DNA of 64,000 nt from Himantopus leucocephalus. Lineage: Eukaryota > Chordata > Aves > Charadriiformes > Recurvirostridae. Positions 40,201 through 50,525 of the stretch are shown in pieces (position 1 is the stretch's first letter; each line of letters starts with the position of its first letter). The DNA lies in assembly GCA_003993805.1 (NCBI GenBank), contig RSEF01000002.1:67585404-67649403 (forward strand), written 5' to 3'. A program made the position numbers and the translations under genes. A model generated the notes under the pieces. It saw nothing but the letters and a program-made list of their open reading frames with translations, searched no databases and was not told where the DNA came from.

Positions 40201-41034
40201 TTCTTGGTTTACCCCATTAACTTCAGCAGGTGCACATCAGAAAGCTCTTCTGACAAAGGTGAACGCCTGCGTACACTTCAGGATTGTGTGCTGTTTTAGC
40301 AATTGTTAAGACAACCCCATGTCCGTATACCTCTGGTAGAACCACTACTGAAATGTTCGCTGTCTTAAAAAGAGGGAGCAATTTAAGAACTAATCTTCAG
40401 AACATGCAGTTGAAGATTAGTGTACAGGGGGTGGAATTCTGTGCTAGGATGCTTGTTAGGCAAAGGACTGGAAGCTGAGGTTTGGTGGTTTTGCTGTTCC
40501 TGTTAAGCATGAGTTCGCATTTCTATTTTAAACTCTTGGCAAAACCCCCTCTCTGTTGTATGCAAATGCACATAAAGTAGGAGGAGGTATTCCTTGCAAG
40601 GGACATAGGCTGTAATTGTCAAACCTTGTCTGATCCTTTCATCTTTCTGTGGGTCATATATAAATTTGCTTATCACCTAGATATTTAAAATTACTTTGGA
40701 TGGCTTCTTTGCTTCATGATGACTTGATCATTAAGACTTTGCTCTAGGAAAAGGAAGGGTTGGTTGTAGCACTCTTTTTGACGCAGACTCCCTGTCAAGG
40801 TTAACCTTTCTCACCTTTAATTTGCAAAATGAAATTACTCTTTCCTGATACTGCAGAGGTGACATGGAGGGGAGGTTGCTGGGTGGCAATGGCTTTGAGC
40901 TACTAGAGGAACAGGTAGGAAGTACTTTGATTGGAGGGGTAGCTGTGTTGAATCAAGAAAGTGGTGGTTGATCACCTCTGTAAAGCTGATGTATTTCTAT
41001 ATGACAGTGCTGTAAGACTGAGGATCATATTTTT

Positions 41035-41130
41035 CACACGTGTGTGTGCATAGTGTGTTTTTGCAAGTATGTATATGCATGTATATAGGTGTATATCTAT
41101 GTATAAGCTTATATATGTACATATATTTCT
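41035..41130. repeat. Degenerate TG/TA microsatellite
   Basis: CACACGTGTGTGTG leads into interspersed GTATGTATATGCATGTATATAGG words and ATATATGTACATATAT. It is an alternating purine-pyrimidine tract broken by point changes. The 61-codon minus frame across it is a translation of the repeat. Confidence 0.75.
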
Positions 41131-41804
41131 CATAAATGAGGATGAGGACAGAATGAGTATCAGTAAAACCTGTGCTTTGCATGTGATCTTTGCAATATTG
41201 GAATAGCTTGCAGGAACAGGGAAGTATCTCAGTTCTAGGCTGGTGATCCAGAGGTGGTCAGGGCATTTTTTTCTCTGAGTCCAGAAAACCTGAATTATGT
41301 CTGTTCTTTTTGAATTTGCAGCTTAGGCTGCCAGGTGGGAGATTGATCTCAGGGGAATTTACGCTCTGGCTAGTGATATTCCAGCTTCCAGGGGACTATT
41401 TTACCTATTACTTCTAGGTAGCAGCTCAGTAACTTTCTGACAAAGTGGAATCTGGTACTGCTATATTTGTTTGGTATTTTTAAAAATAATATTCTATATT
41501 CTGCCAAGTAGGAATTCAGCTCTTTAATGGTCTTGAGCAGATTTCTCACAAGTTCCTGGCCTTTATTAGCTTTATTTTAATCTCCTCTAGTGCTTTCTGT
41601 TCTTGCACATTCATTCTTCACATGGTTGACTGTCTTTCAAATCTCCCCATATGCTCTGAGATGTTGTCAAACAACCTATCTCCAGACTGTGGTCTAAGAG
41701 GGGCAGTTGAACTGCAATGGATATCCAAGTCACCAGCCTGTTTCTGGGTGCAGGAGGGTGAACGGGACAGAAAATGTGAGGAGAGATCTGTCTTCAGGCA
41801 GGTT

Positions 41805-41851
41805 CCCCCCCCCCCCCCCCCCCCCCCNNNNCCCCCCCCCCCCCCCCCCCC
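41805..41851. repeat. Poly-C tract interrupted by 4 N
   Basis: Twenty-three C (41805-41827), four N (41828-41831) and twenty C (41832-41851). The minus strand is a G tract of at least 43 G, able to form G-quadruplexes; the C strand could form an i-motif. Such tracts stop polymerases, which explains the gap. The proline- and glycine-rich frames across it are artefacts. True tract length is unknown. Confidence 0.9.
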
Positions 41852-44623
41852 AAGGAGAGACACAGTTCGCTGCCAGAATCATCAAAATCAGCCTGGAGTG
41901 GCAGCACATCCCCCTGCTCTGACCCAGAGAAGAACATGTCTCCTTCAGAGCAGGCTAAGGGTGGTGTCAGGGTCCTATCAGGAGGCAGGGTGTTAGGGAA
42001 ATATCAGGAGGCTGGGGACAGGCCAGCAGTATTTCAGTGCAACTGCAGTGGAAATGGGGAACAAACAGACGTATTGAGTTCTGTTACTATATTTTTTGCC
42101 TTTTTAATATGATGGAACTGACATCACTGAAAAAAAAGTTAGGAAAATGTGAGTGGAGAGTGAGTGTGAATTACTTACTGTACAGCTTTATTGGAGATCA
42201 TTTTAAAAAACAGATACAAATACTAACAGTAGGTATAGCTTCTCTGTAAGAAATATTTTGGAAATTCTTATTTTTACTTTCTCTCCCTTAAATTTGTTTT
42301 ACATTATTGTGGCAAAGGGTCTTGGAGGCCTCTATGTGACAACTTCTTTTTGTTTCGTGCTGTCAACTCTCACAGCATGTACCCACAGCTGCACAACACA
42401 GCTTTTGCCCAGGAGAGTCCTACTAGCAGGACTTGAACAATTATCAAATAGAAGTATAATCTTTGTTTGCATGCAGTCCTGAAAAAAAACCACATGAATG
42501 GCAATGCTTTAACTATCTAGAGACTGCAGTTGCTCCAAAAGGTAAAACTACTATTAAAAAAAATATTAAACAACAAGTCATTTCATGTGTCCCAAGCTGT
42601 TGATTACAGCTTAGATGTTACGTGGGAGGTTGGTTTGTTTTGGTTTTGGTGTTTGTTTTTTTTTTTAATGTTTGTTTTAATGTTACATGCTCTGAAAACA
42701 AAGTCTCCAAATGTGCATAATAATATTTCCAAGAGCTACCAAACTATGTGGCTATAAATGATGATTTTTCTCAGGTGGTAAGGTGAGGCTGGCTATTGCA
42801 CTTCTGTACTGCTGACACTGATATACGCATCTAAGTAAAACTTTTTCTCTTGTTATCAGCTGATAACTGGAGCTTGTCAGGATCTTTCTAGTGGAACCAA
42901 ATTTAGTAAAAAATGGTGGTTTGTAGCATATTCTGTCCCAACACTGCACACTGGAAGATCCCTGCAGCTGCTTGGTGGAACTGATGTCTTGTTTGACAAC
43001 TGCTGGTACTAATTGTGGAGAAGAGGGTATCACTTTCTCTGAACATCTTTGCTTTAAGCAAGTTTGATCGAAATGAGAAAAATAACTAAAGAAACCGAAG
43101 CTAACCTGTATTGTGCTAATTTTTGGCCAGTTCTTTTAACTATGTGACACATACTTAATAGTTTCCAAAGAGGCTCAACGTGCATGAAATCGTTACTGGT
43201 TCTGTGCCATCAGAATAATGTGTCACTTAGGTAGAAAACTGAGGTTCTCAGACTCTGTTCAAATTAACCTTAACTGTCTACAAAAATCTGACCAGATAAA
43301 ACGCAGGCTGGACTGTGCAGTCATGAGTTTATTATGATTGCTTTGTTTCTGACTAGCCTTTAAGGCTTGTCACTTGAAAACCTACGCTAGCAATGAAAGG
43401 ATGTCTGATTTCATATTGCTCTCATGAAAACAGATAAAAATTCACTTGAACCATTTAGGGCACTGGCCCTTCCACTCCAAATTTTGTTTTTCTTGTACTT
43501 ACCAGGCAATCTCCTGGTATAGGTGAGTAAGGCTTCACACAAGTGATTTCAAAACTAGCATCTGTATGACAGCATTTCTTGAGATTGGGAGGAATTTCAG
43601 GGACAAAACTTTCATTTGCAAAAGCATACATGTTTGAGGCTATTAGTAATTTTGTACATACTTCCTAATTTGCATGGCTTTTATACTGTTTTGAGGAAAC
43701 TGTTTTTTAAAAGGATAAATGAAGTGGTATATTTAATGGAAATAGTGCTTTTGAAGTATTTTCGCTTTCAAAATAACATATAAGTTTTCTTTTCAGGAAG
43801 CTTGTATTTAAATGTCTGATTATTACTTTTTTTGCAGTGATGTCTGTTCCATCATATTAAAAAGGCAAAAAATATAGTAACAGAACTCAATACGTCTGTT
43901 TGTTCCAGAGCCTGTAGTAAGAAACAATCATTTATGGCAGGCATCTAAGGAGGGAGATGGCAGGAAAAGCCTTAAATTAACTAAATTGAAATGCAACATT
44001 ACATGCTGTCTGAATAGTGACTTCAGGATGACATGTCACTAAACATAAGCAGATTCTTTGACAGGTAGAGTTAAAAGTGATATTCAGAAGACATGTCTTG
44101 CAGGGAAAATACCACCCAGCCCCCCAACCCAGATCTGATAAATATTTTGGCAGGTGAGTGCTGTGGGACAACGGAAATTAAGGATGTATAACTGCCACTC
44201 GCAAGGCTGACTTACAGGGAAACACTTTTTGAATTTTTAAAGATCAAGTGAATGTCTAACTGTTTGGCAATGATACATCTTTCGTAAATGGCATGTTAAC
44301 CCAGGCTTTCAGAAAAACAGCACTGCTACTAATGGCTTATCCATACGCACATATGGATGTCCCCAGATTTTCCAGCCCCCCAAAATAAAAACATTAGAAA
44401 TGTTCTTAGAAGTACTATACATACAAATATATATATGTGTGTGTTTCTATCTATGTGTAGGTATTCGGTTAAGGAAATGAAACACTAACAGAAAATTGAA
44501 TAAATTGAAACATTTTAGTTCTCTTTTGACTACTTAGTACATTTATTCAAGCTGAACAATGCTATTTTGTTTTTTTAAATATAGAAGTGAAACACAGAAT
44601 CTGCAAGTTGCCACATATGTGCA

Positions 44624-45172
44624 TTATCCAGACAAATAGTGTGCTGTCGGGACACTGCTAGGGAGCTGCACTCGGACCTTTGTCCTGTGAAGTTTTATCC
44701 CTTTCAAGACCTGTCTTATGGGAAGCAGACCAGAGATGGTTCCAGGCACAAGTAGAACGGGCATTCTAATGTTCCTAGGGTAGGTAACAAAACAGCTGTA
44801 GTTCTCTAACTGTGCTTTGTATGCCAAAGCCTTGCAAAGCCAGACTTCCTCGCGGCTGCGAGTGAGGCAAATGGAGTGTGGTGACCAGAAATGGCAGTGG
44901 TCCATCCGGCAGCCTGAGATGCTGCCCTGGCCCCTCCAATGCCCCTGTGGCAGCTTTGGCATCAGGAGCAGGACCGACTCTCCAGGCTCGTACCCTCTCC
45001 TCTGCTTTCTCCTCTCGGGCAGGCATGACCTCTCCTGGTTCATCCTCAGAACAAATGTACTTTTTCCTAATCCTGTAGGAAGCCTTGAACCCCCAAGGTC
45101 ATCCGTTTTAAAGAATGGGTTTAGTATGAAGATGGGCCTGTCTGAATAAAGGTGGGCGACCAATTTTAACAA
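44624..45172 (-). pseudogene. Open frame with weak retroelement integrase-tail resemblance
   Basis: This 182-codon minus-strand frame is the longest in the window that does not cross N. Around residues 61-83 (about 44992-44924) it contains YEPGESVLLLMP followed by KLPQGHWRGQGSI. This recalls the C-terminal end of Ty3/gypsy-type integrases, where a PGD-V-LLLP motif is followed by a K-L-W-GP motif. The rest shows no integrase or RT signature, and a shifted frame is also open. Either a short relic of an LTR retroelement, or a chance frame in a GC-richer patch. I lean slightly to chance. Confidence 0.22.
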
Positions 45173-45733
45173 CTTTTTTTTCTATTTAAACAGACTCTGT
45201 TAAATTAATATAAACTGTTTTCTGAGAATGTGCTGAAGAATTAAGGCTGATTTAATTATACAGATAAAATCTCTACTGCTTCTGCTAAAGGTACCTTTAA
45301 GTTGGTTTTATTTTCCTGTTTCTCAAACTTCCTACTCAAAATCTGGATGTCATTTCCACCTGAAACCTGAACAGAAGTTTGCAGGTTTCTGTTCAGATGC
45401 TAGAAAGGGTCACTTTTTGCTTGCATTTTCTCACAACTCTAACAAATACAAAGTGTGGGTAAGAAGGGAAAGAGGCAGAGGATTCCTGTTAACATAATGT
45501 AACATAACGTATGAGCCACACTACCCAGGCCACTTCTTAACTGCTTGGTATTTTCCTCATCCTTGTTTCTCTTTTGTGTTATTAAATTGGTTTTATCTAT
45601 TTATTTGTTGTAGAAAATGCCAAGCTTTAGTAAGTAGCTGAAAAAAAACCTGGGTATTTTTCTGTTCCCTGTTGGCTGTGGGAACTTGATTCTAGGAAAA
45701 AAAAATGCTTCTGAAAAAAGTAAAAAAAAAAAT

Positions 45734-45747
45734 CACACACACACACA
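45734..45747. repeat. (CA)7 microsatellite after poly-A
   Basis: Eleven A, a T, then seven CA units and AAAAG. A simple repeat with no adjoining retroelement body. Confidence 0.9.
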
Positions 45748-46178
45748 AAAGATGTCAGTGATAGGGAGTGTGGAAGTGGTCAGGACTGTGGTGGCTCCGT
45801 ACTGTGCTGGAAAGTCTTCTGTCTGGACTGTGACATGTTTAAAGCTCTGAATCTTGGAAACAGGCAAAACCTAAAGTTTTTTATAAAAATATTCTGCAAA
45901 GGAAGGATTTATCTTCTAAAGATGACTTTTGTAAAGCTGTAAATGTATTTTGGCTCAAAACTCCAGATCAGTTTAAATTTTGAAACAACTCAGCCAAACA
46001 CATTTGTGTGTTCTTCACAGAAACTTCTGAAAGCCCCCAGCATAGGCTTTGCTTTACTCCACCTGCAATTCAGGATGACAATCCATTGGCACCAGAGTGT
46101 CAGCAGAACTTGACTTCTGCAGAGGTCTTTCTGAACAGCTTTTCTTTGTAGCTGCAGTGTAGGGCTATTGTTGGAATC

Positions 46179-46297
46179 AGAATCATAGAATGTTTAGGGT
46201 TGGAAGGACCTTAAATATCATCTAGTTCCAACCCCCTTGCCATGGGCAGGGACACCTCTCACTAGATCAGGTTGCTCAAGACCCCTTCCAGCCTGGC
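46179..46297 (-). mobile_element. CR1 LINE 3' end, severely 5'-truncated
   Basis: Reading the plus strand: AGAATCATAGAATG, then GGGTTGGAAGGACCTTAAAT, ATCATCTAGTTCCAACCCCC, TTGCCATGGGCAGGGACACC and AGGTTGCTCAAGACCCC, ending CCAGCCTGGC. This is the reverse complement of the avian CR1 3' UTR from its terminal repeat inward. Only about 119 bp were inserted. Low divergence from the typical sequence makes it one of the younger CR1 copies here. Confidence 0.92.
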
Positions 46298-46489
46298 ATT
46301 CAATAGATGGGAGTTAGCGCTGAGCTGTTCATGTGGAAATCCATGAGGTGGTAGAACGATGCTATGAAAACATATCAAGATCTCCTCTCTTGTAAACCTG
46401 CAGAGCCTCAATAGTACATGACTGCAAGTAATAAAGTTGAAAGTTTTACTGCCAGGTTCTTCCCCGTATTAATCCATTGAGGACTGAAC

Positions 46490-46700
46490 CTGGCCCTTAA
46501 CTCATTAGCATTCATATGAAAATTTCAAATGCAGTGTCTGCCATTATTAAAACCTGATGTCCAGGATGTTTTTCATGAATCTTTGGGACTGCAGTGCTCG
46601 AGGGCTTAATTTCTTAAGACTATTTATGGAGCATCACAATGTTGTCAACGTATTAATTGGCGCGTGCAAGAATAGGCTCCAAAGATGAATAACTTCATGG
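46490..46700. promoter_or_regulatory. Candidate conserved non-coding element
   Basis: The stretch contains CATTAGCATTCATATGAAAA, ATTATTAAAACC, a CTCGAG core, GGGCTTAATTTC and CGTATTAATTGGCGCG, mixing homeodomain-like words with retained CpGs and lacking simple repeats. It follows directly after a young CR1 tip. Motif density is the only support. Confidence 0.2.
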
Positions 46701-46984
46701 TAAATGTAGTTCTGGGAGAAGAGTTATTGCAATATTCTAACTCTAATTACCAAAGTTAATTATAGTTTTAGCTTCCCAAGCAGTACAGGAGGTTATACAA
46801 AATACATTTTCCAGTGAGGCAGTTCTGAGAAAGAGCTTGGCTGAGGAAACAAGTTGCTTTGGGGGCTGTAATACTCTAAGAGCTGTTATAATGAAAACAC
46901 AGGAACTAGGATGTGGGGTTATAAAACAGCGATAGCACAACAAAAAGCTAGGAGAAAGCAGTATAATTTTCCAGCTTTCAGACT

Positions 46985-47850
46985 TTGGATAAAATACTCA
47001 ACTGCAGTCCTTCCTGCTTAGTGGTGGTAGTTGTCCATTTTATGACTGCTCCTCCTTCTCCAAGAGGCAGTTGTATGGCAGTGGCTGCTTTGTGTGTTCC
47101 TTTTCATGATCTTCTTGTCATAGGTAAGATCAAGTCTATGCAAAAATACTCCTCCTCCTCTGTAATTATCTGTACTATTCACATACTTAGGAGATATTTA
47201 CTGGTTTCTGATGCTTCCAGGTCGCTATGTAATACCATCCTTTCCACAGCCATATGCAGCTCTGTCTTTATGGTCTCTTCCACTGTTACATTCTCTCCCC
47301 CAGGAACTGGAAAATACCTGTTCAGGAGAGATCCTATAGGCTTTAAGGAAACTGAATCCTGAGGATTCATTCTCGTGTGGTTTTTGGAGTCAATTTTACT
47401 CTTTTGAATGCCTAAGCCCAAACCCATTTTTGACTCTTTTCAGCCTATAACAATGCATAAAGTTGCTAACTCTTGAAGCATTTTGAGCAAGGACAGGTGA
47501 GGCTGAGAGAGAAAACACTGGAGTTTCGCAGACAACTTCTGGACTTCCCACATACAGTCTGTAATTTTCCTTAAGCCAATTACAAGCATACGGTACCTTG
47601 AGTTGAGGTTGGCTGCTTATTTCAAGCAGTTTGGTTGGACTACTCATACAAAACAAAACGTCTTTCTTTTCCACAACTTGTGTGCTGTGATTCCCCCAAC
47701 ACAAATCTAGATTTTCCTGGATAACTTGTTCACTGGGCAGGAGACAACACAGACTGTATCAGCTACACATGTAGTGCCAGCATAGCTGACTGCTGCCAAG
47801 TTGAACATTTCACCAGCTGAATCCCGCTGCCTCTGTGAGGATGTCAGATG
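46985..47850 (-). pseudogene. Coding-like broken frame of unknown identity
   Basis: On the minus strand, from about 47850 down to 46985, long open segments follow each other with few interruptions. A segment ending near 47710 in one frame is followed by a 102-codon segment in a second frame (47704-47396). Then comes an 82-codon segment (47427-47179) in a third frame. That frame continues past two in-frame TGA codons through IVQIITEEEEYFCIDLILPM and then GTHKAATAIQLPLGEGG. Amino-acid composition looks protein-like, with regular Cys and an NVT site. I do not recognise the family. The opposite strand is also open for 125 codons, so low stop density may be compositional. An old retropseudogene or decayed gene is possible but unproven. 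Confidence 0.25.
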
Positions 47851-49439
47851 GTCTCTCTCCCCCTTCCTCCACAACAGCTGCTCATCTTCCCAATGCTTGT
47901 AGAAAACCTATTTTCTTTTCCAAATTTTCCTGAAATCAGCCATTAGCTTAATAAATTATTACAGAAGAGACAGAAGAGCAGAGTAGACTCATTTTGCCTT
48001 CAAGGCAGAAACTTGAAGAAGTAGAGAAGATGTACTTCTGCAGCCTGGCTGTACCAGGGTGCTGCAGGGTTGGGGCTGCCTGCAGGCTGGGACCACGGGG
48101 GATCCCCTTGGGCACAAGGGAGGGTTGGGAGAGGCCCCAGAGGAGTCTGGTCAGGGCTCTTACAGCTTATTAGTACCCTCAAGGTTGTAACCTGTTGTAC
48201 TGAAGCAAATTTCTCCAGGACTTGATCATATCAGGCTCAGGCATGCCAGTCCTAAAGAAGAAATGGTGTTTCTTAGTTATGCCATTCTTTTAGCAAAATA
48301 TTGCACCCATAGCCTGATTTTGACCATTACAGAGCAAAGTCACAAAGTTTCTAAGCATGTTTCCATCAGAAAAGGCTTCAGCTTTCAGATACTTCAACGT
48401 CATGAGTCGGTACACATTTTGTGAGGGTTGTGAGTTTCCCCCACATTCACAATTGTAAAATGAAAGGAATTGTTCTGATGTTCTTGAAAACCACATCTGC
48501 AAGGAAATCCTTATTTCATCAGGATTTGCATATATAAATGATACCTTTCTCTTCCTGAGTTTGAGCTTTTCTCTGGAGGCAAAAGAGAAATTGCTTTTTG
48601 GTGAAATCATATTTTTCAGTTTCTTCTAGAAGATTGTTCTTTTTATAGTCATACAGCTCAGTTTAAATCATGCCTGACATTTTCCCCAAGACCTTTCTGT
48701 TACAACGCTAGTCCATTTTAGGGAGATAATCAGTATAATGAGTTGTCATATAATTGTTTCTTCTATTAATGTGTTTAAGCTCTGATTCAATTTTCCACCA
48801 GTGTACTTGCAATTTGAGATTAAGATGATCACTGTGTTTGCAATAGTATCTGCAGTTTCACTGAATGGGGAAGATATAATAGAAGCCAAACCTTTTCCGT
48901 CTATATTGGGATGTTCAGTATAGAGGGTCCACCAGTCTGCTCAACACAGGGAAACTGTCTAAAAACTGTCTGACACTGATTTGCAAAGTTTACAGTAAAG
49001 ACAAAGCTACATCTAAGTGGATTAACAAAGCTGCATATATCACATAGAAAACTGTGGGAAACTTCTGAGAAATTGATGGTACAGTATGTAAACTGGTTTA
49101 TTGGAAATGCACAACATAACAATGCCCAACAATTTTATAAAGGAGCAGACATAAACTAATAGATTATGTTACCTGTCCACTGGATAAGTCTGAAAAGATA
49201 TGTCAGTGTAGAAGTGACTCATAGTTTAGACCCAAAGAAAAAATCCATTTTATTTTCTTTTCATTGACTTTCAATCTAAACTATGCTAATGTATGTTCCT
49301 CATCTAATGTGTTAAACCTGAATATGTTTTGGAAGTCTTTAAAGGGTTTCAGGAATCTGGCTGCTTGCTTTTCTGTTACACTTTTCTGTTGGGCTGAAAA
49401 GCCTTTGCAGTCAACAAATTGACTGTCTTTTGCATTAGT

Positions 49440-49525
49440 CTAATGATTATATCTCCATTTACAAAAAATAAGTCTGTCCCTGAGCACTATATCTAGACGG
49501 CTTTTAAATACATCCAAGGATGGTG
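49440..49525 (-). mobile_element. CR1-like LINE ORF2 C-terminal edge at gap
   Basis: Read on the minus strand, the sequence next to the gap encodes PSLDVFKSRLDIVLRD. This matches the conserved end of CR1-type ORF2, where a proline-serine-leucine motif is followed by a phenylalanine-lysine-x-arginine-leucine-aspartate motif. No CR1 3' UTR is visible to the left, so the copy is old, from another subfamily, or truncated. The body would lie in the adjoining gap. Confidence 0.5.
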
Positions 49526-50525
49526 NNNNNNNNNNNNNNNNNNNNNNNNNNNNNNNNNNNNNNNNNNNNNNNNNNNNNNNNNNNNNNNNNNNNNNNNNNN
49601 NNNNNNNNNNNNNNNNNNNNNNNNNNNNNNNNNNNNNNNNNNNNNNNNNNNNNNNNNNNNNNNNNNNNNNNNNNNNNNNNNNNNNNNNNNNNNNNNNNNN
49701 NNNNNNNNNNNNNNNNNNNNNNNNNNNNNNNNNNNNNNNNNNNNNNNNNNNNNNNNNNNNNNNNNNNNNNNNNNNNNNNNNNNNNNNNNNNNNNNNNNNN
49801 NNNNNNNNNNNNNNNNNNNNNNNNNNNNNNNNNNNNNNNNNNNNNNNNNNNNNNNNNNNNNNNNNNNNNNNNNNNNNNNNNNNNNNNNNNNNNNNNNNNN
49901 NNNNNNNNNNNNNNNNNNNNNNNNNNNNNNNNNNNNNNNNNNNNNNNNNNNNNNNNNNNNNNNNNNNNNNNNNNNNNNNNNNNNNNNNNNNNNNNNNNNN
50001 NNNNNNNNNNNNNNNNNNNNNNNNNNNNNNNNNNNNNNNNNNNNNNNNNNNNNNNNNNNNNNNNNNNNNNNNNNNNNNNNNNNNNNNNNNNNNNNNNNNN
50101 NNNNNNNNNNNNNNNNNNNNNNNNNNNNNNNNNNNNNNNNNNNNNNNNNNNNNNNNNNNNNNNNNNNNNNNNNNNNNNNNNNNNNNNNNNNNNNNNNNNN
50201 NNNNNNNNNNNNNNNNNNNNNNNNNNNNNNNNNNNNNNNNNNNNNNNNNNNNNNNNNNNNNNNNNNNNNNNNNNNNNNNNNNNNNNNNNNNNNNNNNNNN
50301 NNNNNNNNNNNNNNNNNNNNNNNNNNNNNNNNNNNNNNNNNNNNNNNNNNNNNNNNNNNNNNNNNNNNNNNNNNNNNNNNNNNNNNNNNNNNNNNNNNNN
50401 NNNNNNNNNNNNNNNNNNNNNNNNNNNNNNNNNNNNNNNNNNNNNNNNNNNNNNNNNNNNNNNNNNNNNNNNNNNNNNNNNNNNNNNNNNNNNNNNNNNN
50501 NNNNNNNNNNNNNNNNNNNNNNNNN
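49526..50525. other. Assembly gap, 1000 N
   Basis: Exactly 1000 N. The left edge is CR1-like in minus orientation. The right edge begins ATTCTGCAGCAGACAGG and is not recognisable. The 350-codon frames drawn across it consist of unknown residues and mean nothing. Confidence 0.95.

Larger units (their letters stand above)
33940..41804. other. Non-coding region, no gene recognised
   Basis: AT-rich sequence with no gene, RNA gene or transposon that I can support. It holds only short microsatellites, listed separately. Open frames are 60-86 codons, on both strands, and unrecognised. Confidence 0.6.
41852..49439. other. Mostly non-coding region
   Basis: No intact gene recognised. Listed separately are a weak retroelement-like frame, a CR1 tip, a motif-rich patch and a coding-like broken frame. 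Two GC-richer patches (about 44870-45080 and 48040-48160) have no CpG-island character. The remainder is unique AT-rich DNA. Confidence 0.55.

Noticed and set aside
41618..41996. Proline-rich and glycine-rich proteins at 41.6-42.0 kb
   Set aside because: The Pro and Gly runs are translations of the poly-C tract and its complement.
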